DNA of 64,000 bases from Aphanothece sacrum FPU1 (GCF_003864295.1 NZ_BDQK01000001.1:728676-792675); one strand, 5' to 3'. Counted from the first letter of the stretch, positions 26,119-35,528 are shown. The notes: generated by a model not told the origin, from the sequence alone. A program made the numbers and translations.

Positions 26119-27204
26119 AAAGGGAGGAGAATAAAGTAATCCCCCCTCACTCCAAAGTTTATTAGGTCCCCGATCTAAACCCAAAGGTTTACCCACATTA
26201 CGCTCATAAATTTCGCCATAATTGCCCACGTGTTTAACAATACGAGCAGCAAAATCATTAGGTAATCCGGCCCCTTCACCCAATTTATCATCTAAACCTA
26301 AAAATCGTCTAATACTAGGATCTTTAGAAGTTTGAAACGTGGCTAAATTTTGGGAAGTAATACCAAATTCTTCTGCTTGAAAAGTAGCAAAAGTAATCCA
26401 TTTAACCGCATCAAACCAGGGAGTATCTCCATTAGCTACAACAGGTCCTAAAGGTTCTTTAGACATAACCACATCTAATACCAGATGATCGTCCGGTTTA
26501 GGAGCAATAGAACGACGAGCAACTAACTGAGAACGATCTGAAGTAACTCCTTCACAACGTCCTTGTTCATAAGCAGTATAAACCGCATCTACATCATCAG
26601 ACACAACGGGTTTATAATCATCAATACCCCGTTTACGCATTTGATCTGCTAAATTTTGTTCGCTTGTGGTTCCTGCTTGAACACAAATAGATTTACCTTT
26701 TAACTGTTCTAATTTGGTGATACCAGTAGCTTTTTTTACCATCATCCCTTGACCATCATAAAAGGTTGTCGGGGCAAATTCCATACCAACAGAAGTATCA
26801 CGACTAATAGTCCAAGTGGTGTTACGATTTAATATATCAACTTCTCCGGTTTGAACTGCGGTAAAACGTTCTTGGGTACTCAGTTTACGATATTCTACTT
26901 TAGTAGGATCATCAAATAGTGCAGCCGCGATCGCTTTACACATATCAACATCTAACCCAGAATATTGACCTTTTTCATCAACAAAGCTAAATCCAGGGAT
27001 TTTGCCATCGACACCACAAATGAGGGTTCCGCGTTGTTTAATCGTTGCTAGACGACCTGTAGAACCAGGACTTGCTGTTCCTGAATCTGTTGGGGTTGTG
27101 GTTGTCTTCTCTCCACCCCCACAAGCGGTTAGGGAACTCGCTAAGAGCAGGGTTGAGAGAGCGATAGAGGGCCATTTAGTCATCAGATGAGTTTTATTAG
27201 ACAT
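26113..27204 (-). CDS. Amino-acid ABC transporter substrate-binding lipoprotein (NatF/AapJ type)
   Basis: A periplasmic binding protein of about 363 residues for general or polar amino acids. The signal peptide ends in a lipobox (LASSLTAC), so it is probably lipid-anchored, followed by a Thr/Ser/Gly linker. The binding domain has LATIKQRGTLICGVDGKIPG, LDVDMCKAIAAALF and ILNRNTTWTISRDTS, which match AapJ/BztA-like proteins. Start choice is uncertain: ATGs at 27246 (with AAGG upstream), 27204 and 27183 all keep the signal peptide. It is followed by its permease on the same strand. Confidence 0.9.
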   Translation of the reverse strand: MSNKTHLMTKWPSIALSTLLLASSLTACGGGEKTTTTPTDSGTASPGSTGRLATIKQRGTLICGVDGKIPGFSFVDEKGQYSGLDVDMCKAIAAALFDDPTKVEYRKLSTQERFTAVQTGEVDILNRNTTWTISRDTSVGMEFAPTTFYDGQGMMVKKATGITKLEQLKGKSICVQAGTTSEQNLADQMRKRGIDDYKPVVSDDVDAVYTAYEQGRCEGVTSDRSQLVARRSIAPKPDDHLVLDVVMSKEPLGPVVANGDTPWFDAVKWITFATFQAEEFGITSQNLATFQTSKDPSIRRFLGLDDKLGEGAGLPNDFAARIVKHVGNYGEIYERNVGKPLGLDRGPNKLWSEGGLLYSPPFR

Positions 27205-27274
27205 CAGTGAATTCAACAATGTATTATAGATTTTTATTTTCCTCATAAGAGTATACCTTGTCTTTCCTCTTAGG

Positions 27275-28789
27275 TTATCCACCAATTCCTAATCTTCCGG
27301 CTAAACTTGGACTAAGGGGAATTAAAGTTGCTAACATTAAAAAGAGAATTAATAATCCCCATCCTGCACGATTATCATCAGGTTCAGTTAACTCATTAAG
27401 AGTCGGACGTTCTAAATCTCGTTGTAAAAACAGAATCACAATAGCCCAATATAAAGGAATAGGATTACCTGGATTAATTACAGTAACAATTGCTAATACA
27501 ATTAAAGTGGCAATGGTGGTACGTCTTGCGATTTTTCGTCCATAAATTGCTTGAACAATGCGCCCTCCATCTAACTGTCCGGCCGGCATAATATTAAGAG
27601 CAGTAATCACCAATCCTAACCAACCAACAATAGCTAAAGGATGAATATTAATAATTGATTGTTGTAACTGATTTCCTAATATCACCTTGGCTAAACTTCC
27701 GACTAAAATGGAGCCTTGAAAAAATTGGGTTGGAACTTGAAATAAACTCCCTTCATGAGACAAAATAAACCCAATTATTAAAACAACTAAAGAGATAATT
27801 CCTCCTAATGCTGGCCCGGCAAATGCCAAATCAAATAAAGCCGTTCGGTGAGGTAATAAAGACTCAAAACGAGTAATTGCCCCAAAAGAACCGATTTGCC
27901 AAGTTGGTAAGAAAAAAGGCACACTCAAGCGTAAATTGTAGCGTTTAGCAGCTAAACGATGACCTAATTCATGAGCTAGTAAAACCGCCCAAAGTCCTAC
28001 ACTTAAAGGAAGTGCTTCTTGATAACGACCCCAATTATTAAATAAATCGAATCCTAATAGAAGACCCCCCGCTTCTAAACTGGTAACAATAGTAGCCACA
28101 AATAGAACTAAAGCTAAATTCTTTTGAGCTAAAGTTGTCGGTTGAGGGTCATCGGTGCTAGGAAGAATAATAACAACGGGTTTACCTTCCGTTCCTTCTA
28201 CAAGAAAGAGACGATATTTTTCTCCAAAATTGGCGGTTAATTTTTCAGCTAATCGTTCATAAACTAGATCAGGTTCTCCTCTAAGATTACCTCTGAAAAT
28301 AGCACCTTCTTGATAAGAAATTGTTTCTGTCGCAAAGAAAGTATCAATACCAAATATGCCTCTAATCAGTTGTAGATCTTCGTCAGGGATGGGTAAAACT
28401 TCGGGAACTATGGGCATTTCTGAGGTTTCCGATGAGGAGGTAGACACAGAACTTTGAGAAGAATATTTGTCTTCTTTTTGTTTAAGATATTCCGCGTTTT
28501 TTTGTCGTAACATAGCGTCTTTACTTTCAAATCTGAGGCGTTTCCCTAAATAAATATAAAGGCCTACCGAAAGCACTAATAATAATAAAATTCCCACTAG
28601 ATTCACATAAATTCCTATAGCGAATAACCCAAAAAAAAGGAGCCAAGGAGCCATCAAAACAACCGATTGTAACCAAGCTAAAATACCTAATTTGCCATAG
28701 GATTTTGCCCGATTATAGCCCCATGCCAAAATTCCTATAGCAATGAGGAGAATAATCAGAACAGTTGTTGTCTCAGAAGGATTAAACAT
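27275..28789 (-). CDS. Site-2 protease family (EGY1-like) intramembrane metalloprotease
   Basis: A 504-residue M50 zinc protease with about eight membrane helices. The zinc site HELGH is near residue 272 (LLAHELGHRLAAKRY), and the third-ligand motif is MPAGQLDGG (near 400). The region before the protease core carries FRGNLRGEPD, containing the GNLR motif described for plant EGY proteins. Residues 95-140 are charged and cytoplasmic. EGY-type proteases act in thylakoid or plasma membranes, and substrates are unknown in cyanobacteria. The gene follows murQ by 20 bp. Confidence 0.92.
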   Translation of the reverse strand: MFNPSETTTVLIILLIAIGILAWGYNRAKSYGKLGILAWLQSVVLMAPWLLFFGLFAIGIYVNLVGILLLLVLSVGLYIYLGKRLRFESKDAMLRQKNAEYLKQKEDKYSSQSSVSTSSSETSEMPIVPEVLPIPDEDLQLIRGIFGIDTFFATETISYQEGAIFRGNLRGEPDLVYERLAEKLTANFGEKYRLFLVEGTEGKPVVIILPSTDDPQPTTLAQKNLALVLFVATIVTSLEAGGLLLGFDLFNNWGRYQEALPLSVGLWAVLLAHELGHRLAAKRYNLRLSVPFFLPTWQIGSFGAITRFESLLPHRTALFDLAFAGPALGGIISLVVLIIGFILSHEGSLFQVPTQFFQGSILVGSLAKVILGNQLQQSIINIHPLAIVGWLGLVITALNIMPAGQLDGGRIVQAIYGRKIARRTTIATLIVLAIVTVINPGNPIPLYWAIVILFLQRDLERPTLNELTEPDDNRAGWGLLILFLMLATLIPLSPSLAGRLGIGG

Positions 28790-28809
28790 AGGAAATTAAA
28801 CGCTATTTC

Positions 28810-29736
28810 TTAAAGGTTAGACGACTGATTATGTGCTTGTAAAGCAACTCTAAGATTACCTTGATGGGTATGGAGCAGAGCTTGAGACTCTTGGCCCTCT
28901 AGTCCCGTCCAGTGCATCAATAATGCTAGTTTAACCCGTCTTCCACTACGTTCTAACAAAAATCCTGCTTCTTCTCGACTTAAATCAGTTAAGTCTTCTA
29001 AAATGCGTAGAGCGCGATCGTGGAGTTTGCGGTTAGTAACAGACACATCTATCATACGGTTGCCATAAACTTTCCCCAGACGCACCATAACCCCAGTAGA
29101 AATGATATTTAAAGCCATTTTTGTCACCGTTCCGGCTTTAAGACGAGTTGAACCCGCCAAAACTTCTGGCCCCGTTAGTAAACGAATATCAATATCAACC
29201 CTGATCTGCACTTGTTCGACAGGGACACAACTGAGAGAAACTGTACTAGCCCCTCGTTGTTTAGCGGCCTCTAATGCTCCATGAACAAAGGGTGTAGTTC
29301 CTCCAGCACTGATCCCAATTACTATATCTTTTTCGTTAATGTGTCGTTGGGCGATCGCACTGGCCCCATCTTCTTGACTATCTTCCAAATCTTCAGAACT
29401 TCTAACTAATGCGGCGGCCCCTCCTGCAATAATGCCCTGTACTAAGTCAGGATTCGTACAAAAGGTGGGGGGACATTCTGCCGCATCTAAGACCCCTAAA
29501 CGTCCACTGGTTCCGGCTCCGACATAAAACAATCGTCCGCCTTTACTAAGGGCGTTACTGGTAATATCGATCACTTGGGCTAATTCTAGTCTAGCTTGAG
29601 CGATCGCTTTAAGAGTTTGAGCATCTTCTTGATTAAAGAGATCGACTAACTCTAAACAGGTCATTTGATCTAAATTGCGACTATTGGGATTAATCTGTTC
29701 GGTTAAGAGATGGCCTCGTTCTTCTAAATTTTCCAT
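28810..29736 (-). CDS. murQ: N-acetylmuramic acid 6-phosphate etherase MurQ
   Basis: A 308-residue SIS-domain enzyme that cleaves the lactyl ether of MurNAc 6-phosphate to give GlcNAc 6-phosphate in cell-wall recycling. The motifs are GAGTSGRLGVLDAAECPPTF (near 72), GISAGGTTPFVHGALEAA (near 145) and the catalytic Glu in AAECPP. The C-terminal UBA-like part (SREEAGFLLERSGRRVKLAL) is complete. It follows the DUF3110 gene by 7 bp, suggesting one transcript. Confidence 0.96.
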   Translation of the reverse strand: MENLEERGHLLTEQINPNSRNLDQMTCLELVDLFNQEDAQTLKAIAQARLELAQVIDITSNALSKGGRLFYVGAGTSGRLGVLDAAECPPTFCTNPDLVQGIIAGGAAALVRSSEDLEDSQEDGASAIAQRHINEKDIVIGISAGGTTPFVHGALEAAKQRGASTVSLSCVPVEQVQIRVDIDIRLLTGPEVLAGSTRLKAGTVTKMALNIISTGVMVRLGKVYGNRMIDVSVTNRKLHDRALRILEDLTDLSREEAGFLLERSGRRVKLALLMHWTGLEGQESQALLHTHQGNLRVALQAHNQSSNL

Positions 29737-29743
29737 AATTTGG

Positions 29744-30133
29744 TTATAATAGCCCTTCTAGTTGACGGCGAATGCGGTCTAAGTCTTCTGAGGGAATATC
29801 TGAGTGGTTTGGCGGTTCAACAATGTCTGGAGTCTTGGCTTCTGTTTCCCAGTCTGTTTGTTCTAGATTTTGGTCAGGGGGAATCTCTAATTTACCATCA
29901 GGGACTAATTCCCAATCATACCGGGCATCTCGACAAAAGGTTTCTATTTCCTGAGAGTCAAAGGGTTCTACCGTAGGGGTAGGAAAATCTTGAGCTTCGA
30001 GTAATAAAGCATAGCGTGTCGCATCGTCTTCTGACTCGAACATCAATATTTTATTGCGCCCTCCCATTTGGACGGTATGAATTCCTTCATTTTCGGTTCG
30101 GGCATTGAATAGTAAGACATATACTTTAGCCAT
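29744..30133 (-). CDS. DUF3110 family protein
   Basis: A 129-residue soluble protein of the cyanobacteria and plastid DUF3110 family (MAKVYVLLFNARTENEGIHT, ATRYALLLEAQDFPTPTVE, EIETFCRDARYDWELVP). The tail of about 35 residues is acidic and Pro-rich. I know no biochemical role for the family. It is the first gene of the tight minus-strand run with murQ and the site-2 protease. Confidence 0.85.
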   Translation of the reverse strand: MAKVYVLLFNARTENEGIHTVQMGGRNKILMFESEDDATRYALLLEAQDFPTPTVEPFDSQEIETFCRDARYDWELVPDGKLEIPPDQNLEQTDWETEAKTPDIVEPPNHSDIPSEDLDRIRRQLEGLL

Positions 30134-30279
30134 ATAAAAGTTCTTATTCCTTCAAATTGTGTAACATTTTAGCTAGTTGCTCGACTGTTCCTTTAGGGTA
30201 TTGTTATTTTAGAATATCTGAGAATGGCTTTTTTCTCCAAGCCTAATACATAAAGGCTCTGTGTTCAACGAATCTAATC

Positions 30280-30790
30280 TGACATCCTCCCGACGCTAAT
30301 TGCGCTCCCCAATATAGCGCGGGGTTCCCAACTCAACCACCAAACTTATCAAGCAAGCTTTCACTTATTTGACAGAGGTTCAAATGTCCTTGAGCGTTAA
30401 TTCGGGAGTGTCCCCCTACTCAAATATTCCAATCCTTTAGCCAAAAGATTACGACTGGCATTTTCATCTCTGTCGAGAATCAAGCCACATTGACAGATGT
30501 GAGTTCTTTGAGACAAAGATTTCTTGACAATAATAACAATTTTGCCAAACACCTGCCCATAGTATTCAAGCCATTCAAAAAACTGTCTCCAACCTGCATC
30601 GCTGATACTTTTGGCAAGACGATGATTCTTGACCATATTACGCACCTGAAGTTTCTCAAAAACCACCAAATCGCTAGATTTGACTACGCACCTTGCCAAT
30701 TGAACGACAAAGTCTTTACGTTGGCGAGAGACTTTCAAGTGTTTTCTTCCGAGTTTATTAATTGCCTTTTTGCGCTTGTTAGACCCTTAG
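30280..30790 (-). mobile_element. Decayed tnpB element (relic)
   Basis: The right end at 30280 (tgacatcctcccgacgctaa, then atatagcgcgggg) matches the right end of the intact tnpB element at 20861. Upstream of it only the C-terminal part of tnpB remains. No left end could be recognised, so the element is truncated. Confidence 0.75.
30397..30790 (-). pseudogene. TnpB C-terminal fragment
   Basis: An open frame of about 130 codons continues from KVSRQRKDFVVQLARCVV through VVFEKLQVRNM (the RuvC Glu) to CGLILDRDENASRN (the last RuvC Asp). The N-terminal half with the first RuvC Asp is gone. The zinc finger is damaged too: the first CxxC pair is missing and only C-Q-C-G remains. It is a different TnpB subgroup from the intact copy (LDRDENAS versus TDRDVASA) despite the shared right end. 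Confidence 0.8.
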
Positions 30791-30855
30791 GTTATCGTTA
30801 GTTTGGGTAATGCTTTTACAATAATGGGATGCTCCCAAAGAGAATAAGTTGATTC

Positions 30856-32034
30856 TTAATCTCTTTCCGTCTTATTCCAATTGATTTCAGGTTTTTGTAA
30901 AAAATTAAGATAGATAGGAAGTTTCCAGATAAGATACTGAGGAATTGCTAACAACATCATACCTGGTATGATGGATTGACCAAATTTGAACCAACTACCG
31001 ATAATTGACACCAGAATTAAAAGTCCTTGTATTAAAAACATCAAAAAAGGAAACCACGAAAATCCCACTATTGCTGCGATTAGCGAAAAGCTGGTAAAAG
31101 ATAACCAGAAGATAACAAGTACAGATAAAGGGGGAACCGCTAATTCTAAAGCAAGGATCAATAGATCTAAACGTTGTTGTTTCACAGAAGCTTGCAGCAA
31201 GTGAGGAACCTGAATTAAAATCTGAGATAAATGACCATGTTCCCAGCGAGTCCGTTGACTTTTCCCTTGATCCTGTTGCATCAATCGTCCCATGACTTGC
31301 CCTTGAGGACAATAGTAAGGTGCATATCCGGCTATGGCTAGGTCAACTGATAACTGCATATCATCCACCGTGTGATTGTTGGCCACAGGAACTTGACGAA
31401 TAATTGACCAGGGAAAGGCCATTCCTGAACCATTTAACAGACAGGGCATATTAAATTGTGTTAATCCATAAGGACGAACTAAATTTTTCACCATAATCGC
31501 AAAAGCAGAAATTCGATCTTTCATGCTGGGATTAAGATCCGTTTTCATCAAATAGGTACTTTGAATCGGTTTTTGTTTGGCGTAAGCTAATTTCACAAGA
31601 TAATCAAGGGTGTTAGCTTCCATAAGAGAGTCAGCATCAAGTATAACAACAACTTCAGGTGGGTTGCTTTCCAGAAATTTTAAGCCATAATCTACGGCAT
31701 ATCCTTTCCCTCTTTGTTGAGAATTTTGCCTTTCAATGACGGTTAACCCTTTTTCTTTGACTATTTCTGCTGTTTGATCAGAGCAATTATCCGCAATCAC
31801 TACAATTTTATCTTGAGGCATTAATTGAGTTAATAAAGCGTCAAGAGATTCACTAATCACTTTTGCTTCATTATGAGCAGGAATGAGAATAACTGCTGAC
31901 GGACGTATTAGATGATCGGTAGGATAATTTGGTTTCGATGGGCACAGTGAAGCCAAAAACTCGATAAATAGGAATAATACTGGTATTAATAGGATTAAAC
32001 CAACCGAAAAAAAAGTCATGTCAATAATATTCAT
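30856..32034 (-). CDS. Family 2 glycosyltransferase, membrane-bound
   Basis: A 392-residue processive-type GT2 enzyme. An N-terminal helix (FFSVGLILLIPVLFLFIEFL) precedes the GT-A domain with ILIPAHNEAKVI (near 50), VVIADNCSDQT, the DxD-type motif VVILDADSL (near 132), VDDMQLSVDLA and the acceptor motif QRTRWEHG (near 260). Two or three C-terminal helices follow. It resembles chitin/cellulose/poly-GlcNAc synthase-like enzymes; product and donor cannot be assigned. There are no neighbouring polysaccharide genes. Confidence 0.88.
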   Translation of the reverse strand: MNIIDMTFFSVGLILLIPVLFLFIEFLASLCPSKPNYPTDHLIRPSAVILIPAHNEAKVISESLDALLTQLMPQDKIVVIADNCSDQTAEIVKEKGLTVIERQNSQQRGKGYAVDYGLKFLESNPPEVVVILDADSLMEANTLDYLVKLAYAKQKPIQSTYLMKTDLNPSMKDRISAFAIMVKNLVRPYGLTQFNMPCLLNGSGMAFPWSIIRQVPVANNHTVDDMQLSVDLAIAGYAPYYCPQGQVMGRLMQQDQGKSQRTRWEHGHLSQILIQVPHLLQASVKQQRLDLLILALELAVPPLSVLVIFWLSFTSFSLIAAIVGFSWFPFLMFLIQGLLILVSIIGSWFKFGQSIIPGMMLLAIPQYLIWKLPIYLNFLQKPEINWNKTERD

Positions 32035-32414
32035 CTATTTTGGGTGCTTATAGATTCAAATCTTGCACGCAATGTTTAAAACCTCATTTTAACTCAAATT
32101 ACAAGGAATTAAAAGGGTTTTAGGCTCTGAAAATCAGATTTTTAGATTTTTTAAAGATGCTGCAAGATCTGAAGTAGACTGAGATTGAAAAAACAAAAAC
32201 CTTACAATACAATATACCAGTTATTTTTAAAATTAAGCTAGTCCTCATGGCTTTCCCTTATCTATGATAATAAGAAAATCTTACCCGATCATAGGGTGGG
32301 TTAAGCGCGGCGATGATTTTAATGAAAAACCAATAAGTTTTAATCACCGTTACAAAAAAAAATGGTACAATTAGTACCAAAGAAACTTTCAACTTTCGAC
32401 TTCGTTAACAGTTA
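32035..32414. other. Gene-free stretch
   Basis: I see no gene in these 380 bp. At 32292-32320 there is a tagggtgggtt..gcgcggcg..gatttt motif that recurs at 33517-33545, and near 32362 a small hairpin ggtac/gtacc. The end carries one copy of the ATCAATTATCCATTG repeat. The stretch must hold the promoter of the glycosyltransferase gene. Confidence 0.5.
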
Positions 32415-33353
32415 TCAATTATCCATTGATAAAATCTTGTCGTCTACGGAAAAATCAATTTCCGCTTGATGACGTTTACCGCTTAAATAATCATTCTCAA
32501 ATGAGTCTGTTAAACCCTTAATTAAATCATATTCGGGTTGCCAATTTAATTCATTTAATGCTTTATGAATATCAGCAAAAAAGTGTTGCATCCGTAAAGG
32601 AAAGGCTTTTTGTTTCCCAAAATCAAACTGTTTCGGATCATAATGAACAATTTTGATCTCATCAGGAGATTTTCCGGTCGCCATCCCACAAGCACGGGCT
32701 AATCCATCAAAGGTCACATAACGTTGTCCTGAAATATTGTAAATTTGTCCAATTGCTTGTTCATTTTCTAATATGGCTGCCATCGCTTTTGCTAAGTCTT
32801 GAACATGACCAAATTGAGTAAAATGTAATCCATTTCCAGGAATAGGAATCGGGCGATCGCGTACAATTCTATCAAAAAACCAAGCCTCTAAATCATTATA
32901 ATTTTGTGGCCCATAAATATAGGTCGGACGAATAGATGTCCAAGGAATACCTGCTTTTTCTAGATAGCTTTCTGTCTCAAATTTACCTTTATGACGACTT
33001 TTGGGATCGACTGCATCCCCTTCTATATGGGGCATTTGCTCAGACTTTAAATATACCCCTGCCGAACTAACATAGACAAAATGTTTAATTCTATCTTTGA
33101 AAATTTCTACTAAGGGTTGAGTATCACTTAATTCTCGCCCATTATTATCAAAAACTGCATCAAAATTTTCTGCTCCTAATTTCTCTTTTAATTGACTTAT
33201 ATCAGTACGATCACCTTTAATTTGTTGTATTCCTTCTACGGGTGTAGGTTTATTTCCTCTATTAAATAAGACCACCTCATGACCCTGTTTAACTAATTCT
33301 TTTGTCAAATAAACTCCGATAAAACGAGTTCCCCCCATAATTAAAATGCGCAT
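32415..33353 (-). CDS. NAD-dependent epimerase/dehydratase, CSP41-like
   Basis: A 312-residue atypical short-chain dehydrogenase. The nucleotide-binding loop GGTRFIG (residues 7-13) and RGNKPTP belong to the CSP41 (chloroplast stem-loop binding protein) and isoflavone-reductase-like branch. The usual Y-x-x-x-K catalytic pair is not clean, but YVSSAGVYLKSEQMPH is in the expected place. Plant homologues bind RNA, and cyanobacterial members have been linked to RNA stability. The annotation as sugar epimerase is therefore only a family label. Confidence 0.85.
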   Translation of the reverse strand: MRILIMGGTRFIGVYLTKELVKQGHEVVLFNRGNKPTPVEGIQQIKGDRTDISQLKEKLGAENFDAVFDNNGRELSDTQPLVEIFKDRIKHFVYVSSAGVYLKSEQMPHIEGDAVDPKSRHKGKFETESYLEKAGIPWTSIRPTYIYGPQNYNDLEAWFFDRIVRDRPIPIPGNGLHFTQFGHVQDLAKAMAAILENEQAIGQIYNISGQRYVTFDGLARACGMATGKSPDEIKIVHYDPKQFDFGKQKAFPLRMQHFFADIHKALNELNWQPEYDLIKGLTDSFENDYLSGKRHQAEIDFSVDDKILSMDN

Positions 33354-33545
33354 GATTTGTTTAGTTCTCCTTTCCTTATTCTGAATCTTTTTCTACTTTA
33401 TTTATTTTATATTAAATCTTGATTAAAGGCGATCAATAACTAAAAATATATTGAGAATAAATAATTAAAAAATTGGCTCTCCCGTATGTGTGGTGATAAG
33501 TAAAGGTTATGATTCGTAGGGTGGGTTAGACGCGGCAACGATTTT
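33354..33545. other. Gene-free stretch with tagggtgggtt motif
   Basis: No gene is visible. The second copy of the tagggtgggtt..cgcggc..gatttt motif (33517-33545) directly abuts the left end of multi-hairpin repeat copy B. Confidence 0.5.
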
Positions 33546-33734
33546 GGTTCTACCGAACCTAATAGGTAAAACTATTAGAAATTATGGGCTTAAACCCGCT
33601 CAGGGTTAAGCTATAAAAACAAAACCCGCCTACGCGGGTTTAATTTAGCCGGACGAAGGGAGGCTTTGTTCCTATAGTATCAGACATAAGGTCTGTATGT
33701 GGACGTTAATTTAACATAACTTGTATGGAACAAG
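33546..33734 (+). repeat. Multi-hairpin MITE, copy B
   Basis: The left end ggttctaccgaacct is intact; the right end (aacttgtatggaac) has drifted. Internal hairpins are aaacccgc/gcgggttt and agcc..ggct with imperfect pairing, and a ggcttaaacccgctcagggttaagc stem-loop. It lies just downstream of the Uma2 gene, in the same orientation as copy C on the other side. Confidence 0.8.
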
Positions 33735-33762
33735 TTTTTGAGAAATTAGGAAATCACTAATA

Positions 33763-34362
33763 TTAAACCGTTTCTTCTTGCTCACTTTCTGAAAAATTAA
33801 TTCTTTTATATAACTCTTGTAATGTAATTTCAAACTGAACTGATTCTAATTTTAAAACTGCTTCTTTTGTTTCATATTCAGTTAAAACCCATTTCCCCTC
33901 AATAGTTTTGACAAAATGCTCAACTAAAATATTATATTGATCAATAAGAATATATTCTTTAAACTCAGAAATAGAGCGATAATAACGAAACTTATCACCT
34001 CTATCTCTTGCTTTAGTTGATTTCGATAAAACTTCTACAATTAAACTAGGATTTGTAATTGTTGTTGTTCCTGGAAGTTGATAAATAGGTTGCTCTTGAA
34101 CTATCATAACATCAGGATAAGTATATTCACGATAACGAGGAATCCATAGACGAACATCCCCCGCAAAGACTTCGCTATTTTGTTCCATTAAAGCGAGATT
34201 TAAGTAAGTACAAAAATCCAAAACAAGACGATTATGATTAGTTGTTCCTCCAGTCATTAAGATAATTTCTCCATCACGATATTCATGTTTATCCGTAGAT
34301 TCTTTTTCTAATTTTAGATATTCTTCTGGAGTATAAACCTGTTTTTCTGTAGCTATTGTCAT
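33763..34362 (-). CDS. Uma2 family endonuclease-like protein
   Basis: A 199-residue Uma2 (DUF820) protein. The family N-terminus VYTPEEYLKLEKESTDKHEY is present, followed by the nuclease core YTYPDVMIV (near 100), SLIVEVLSKSTKARDRGDKF and FKEYILIDQ. The ATG at 34362 is preceded by GAGGG at a suitable distance, whereas an upstream TTG would contain that site. The gene is bracketed by direct copies of the multi-hairpin repeat at 33546-33734 and 34418-34605, so gene and repeats may have moved or duplicated together. Confidence 0.9.
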   Translation of the reverse strand: MTIATEKQVYTPEEYLKLEKESTDKHEYRDGEIILMTGGTTNHNRLVLDFCTYLNLALMEQNSEVFAGDVRLWIPRYREYTYPDVMIVQEQPIYQLPGTTTITNPSLIVEVLSKSTKARDRGDKFRYYRSISEFKEYILIDQYNILVEHFVKTIEGKWVLTEYETKEAVLKLESVQFEITLQELYKRINFSESEQEETV

Positions 34363-34417
34363 CTTATTTTCCCTCAACTTCCCAAATTGTTCTAGCTTTA
34401 GTTTAACAATAATTGGC

Positions 34418-34605
34418 GGTTCTACCGAACCTAGTATCTAAAACTATTAGAAATCATAGGCTTAAACCCGGTCGGGTTAAGCTATAAAGATAAAACCTGC
34501 TTACGGGGGTTTAATTTAGCCTCCGTTCGGGAGGCTTCGTTCATATAGTATCAGACATAAGGTCTGTGGTGTAGACGTTTATTTATCATAACTTATTCGT
34601 AGGAA
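34418..34605 (+). repeat. Multi-hairpin MITE, copy C
   Basis: This copy starts ggttctaccgaacctag and shares about 190 bp with copy B, including tattagaaat, gttaagctataaa and agtatcagacataaggtctg. The second internal hairpin is paired as agcctcc/gggaggct, differing in bases from copies A and D but keeping the stem. It lies upstream of the Uma2 gene. Confidence 0.8.
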
Positions 34606-34673
34606 GTCAGGTTGTTGGGTTTCGTTCCTCAACCCAACCCACATTTATTCTTAATCGAATAGTAGGAAGAAAT

Positions 34674-35369
34674 TCATGATGAAGAATTATTTTGAGAACG
34701 GTTAAAAGCTTGACGTTCAGGAAACAAAGTACATAAAAGTTGATTAATATAAATCTGACCTACAACGGGAACATTCGGCATTTCATTCGGGATATTAGGT
34801 GGATTAATAATTTCGGGAATTTCTTCAACTTCTGTCTCTGGTTCTAACCATAAATCCTCCATTTCTTCCACAAATTCCGGTTTTTCAACTTCCGTTGTTT
34901 CTGGTTTAGGAATAACATCATTACTATCAAGAATAGAACCATTAGTTGCAGCAACAGAACCGTTAGTTTCCGATTTTATTGCTTGTGAAGGTTCAGATAT
35001 TTCTGAAGAAACAGGACGACGAGACATATCACCAATTAATGATCCTGCCTCAATAGCTGTTCCTGGTGCAATAGAAGTATTTAAAATGGTGCTAGAAGAC
35101 CCAATACAAGCATTTTTACCAATTTTACTGTGACCAACCACCAAAACTCCGGCCCCTAACATAGCACCAGATTCGATTTCGATGTCTCCCTCATAAGCAT
35201 TCAAAAGAGTTCCCATACCAATACAAGCCCCTTCCCGTATCACAATGCGACTATTGGGGGCAGCTTGGAGAATGGTTCCAGGTGCCACAACTGCACCATC
35301 ATGAATGGTAACATCACCAATCACGCAAATATCTAACTGAGTCGGCGGATAAACAAGGGGTAAACGCAT
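34674..35369 (-). CDS. ccmN: Carboxysome assembly protein CcmN
   Basis: A 231-residue protein. Residues 1-130 are hexapeptide repeats forming a left-handed beta helix (VTIHDGAVVAPGTIL, ACIGMGTLLNAYEGDIEIES), which binds CcmM. A Ser/Glu/Pro-rich linker follows. The last 27 residues contain the amphipathic encapsulation peptide PVVGQIYINQLLCTLFPERQ, which in this family binds the shell protein CcmK. CcmN thus links the RuBisCO-CcmM core to the shell. It is the last gene of the ccm operon. Confidence 0.95.
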   Translation of the reverse strand: MRLPLVYPPTQLDICVIGDVTIHDGAVVAPGTILQAAPNSRIVIREGACIGMGTLLNAYEGDIEIESGAMLGAGVLVVGHSKIGKNACIGSSSTILNTSIAPGTAIEAGSLIGDMSRRPVSSEISEPSQAIKSETNGSVAATNGSILDSNDVIPKPETTEVEKPEFVEEMEDLWLEPETEVEEIPEIINPPNIPNEMPNVPVVGQIYINQLLCTLFPERQAFNRSQNNSSS

Positions 35370-35528
35370 TATTTGATTAAATAGTCAAAAGGGGCAAGAC
35401 GAACTTCTTACAGAAGTAAAGCAAAAGGCAAAAGGCAAAAGTAAGAGAAATTAATGCTTTTTGACCCTTAATTGCCTTGACTCACCACTTTTGCAAGAGG
35501 TTTTTGTCCTACCCCTGATGCACTTAGA

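Noticed and set aside
30490-30801. Plus-strand 103-residue frame
   Set aside because: It is antisense to the TnpB fragment, whose motifs show the coding strand.
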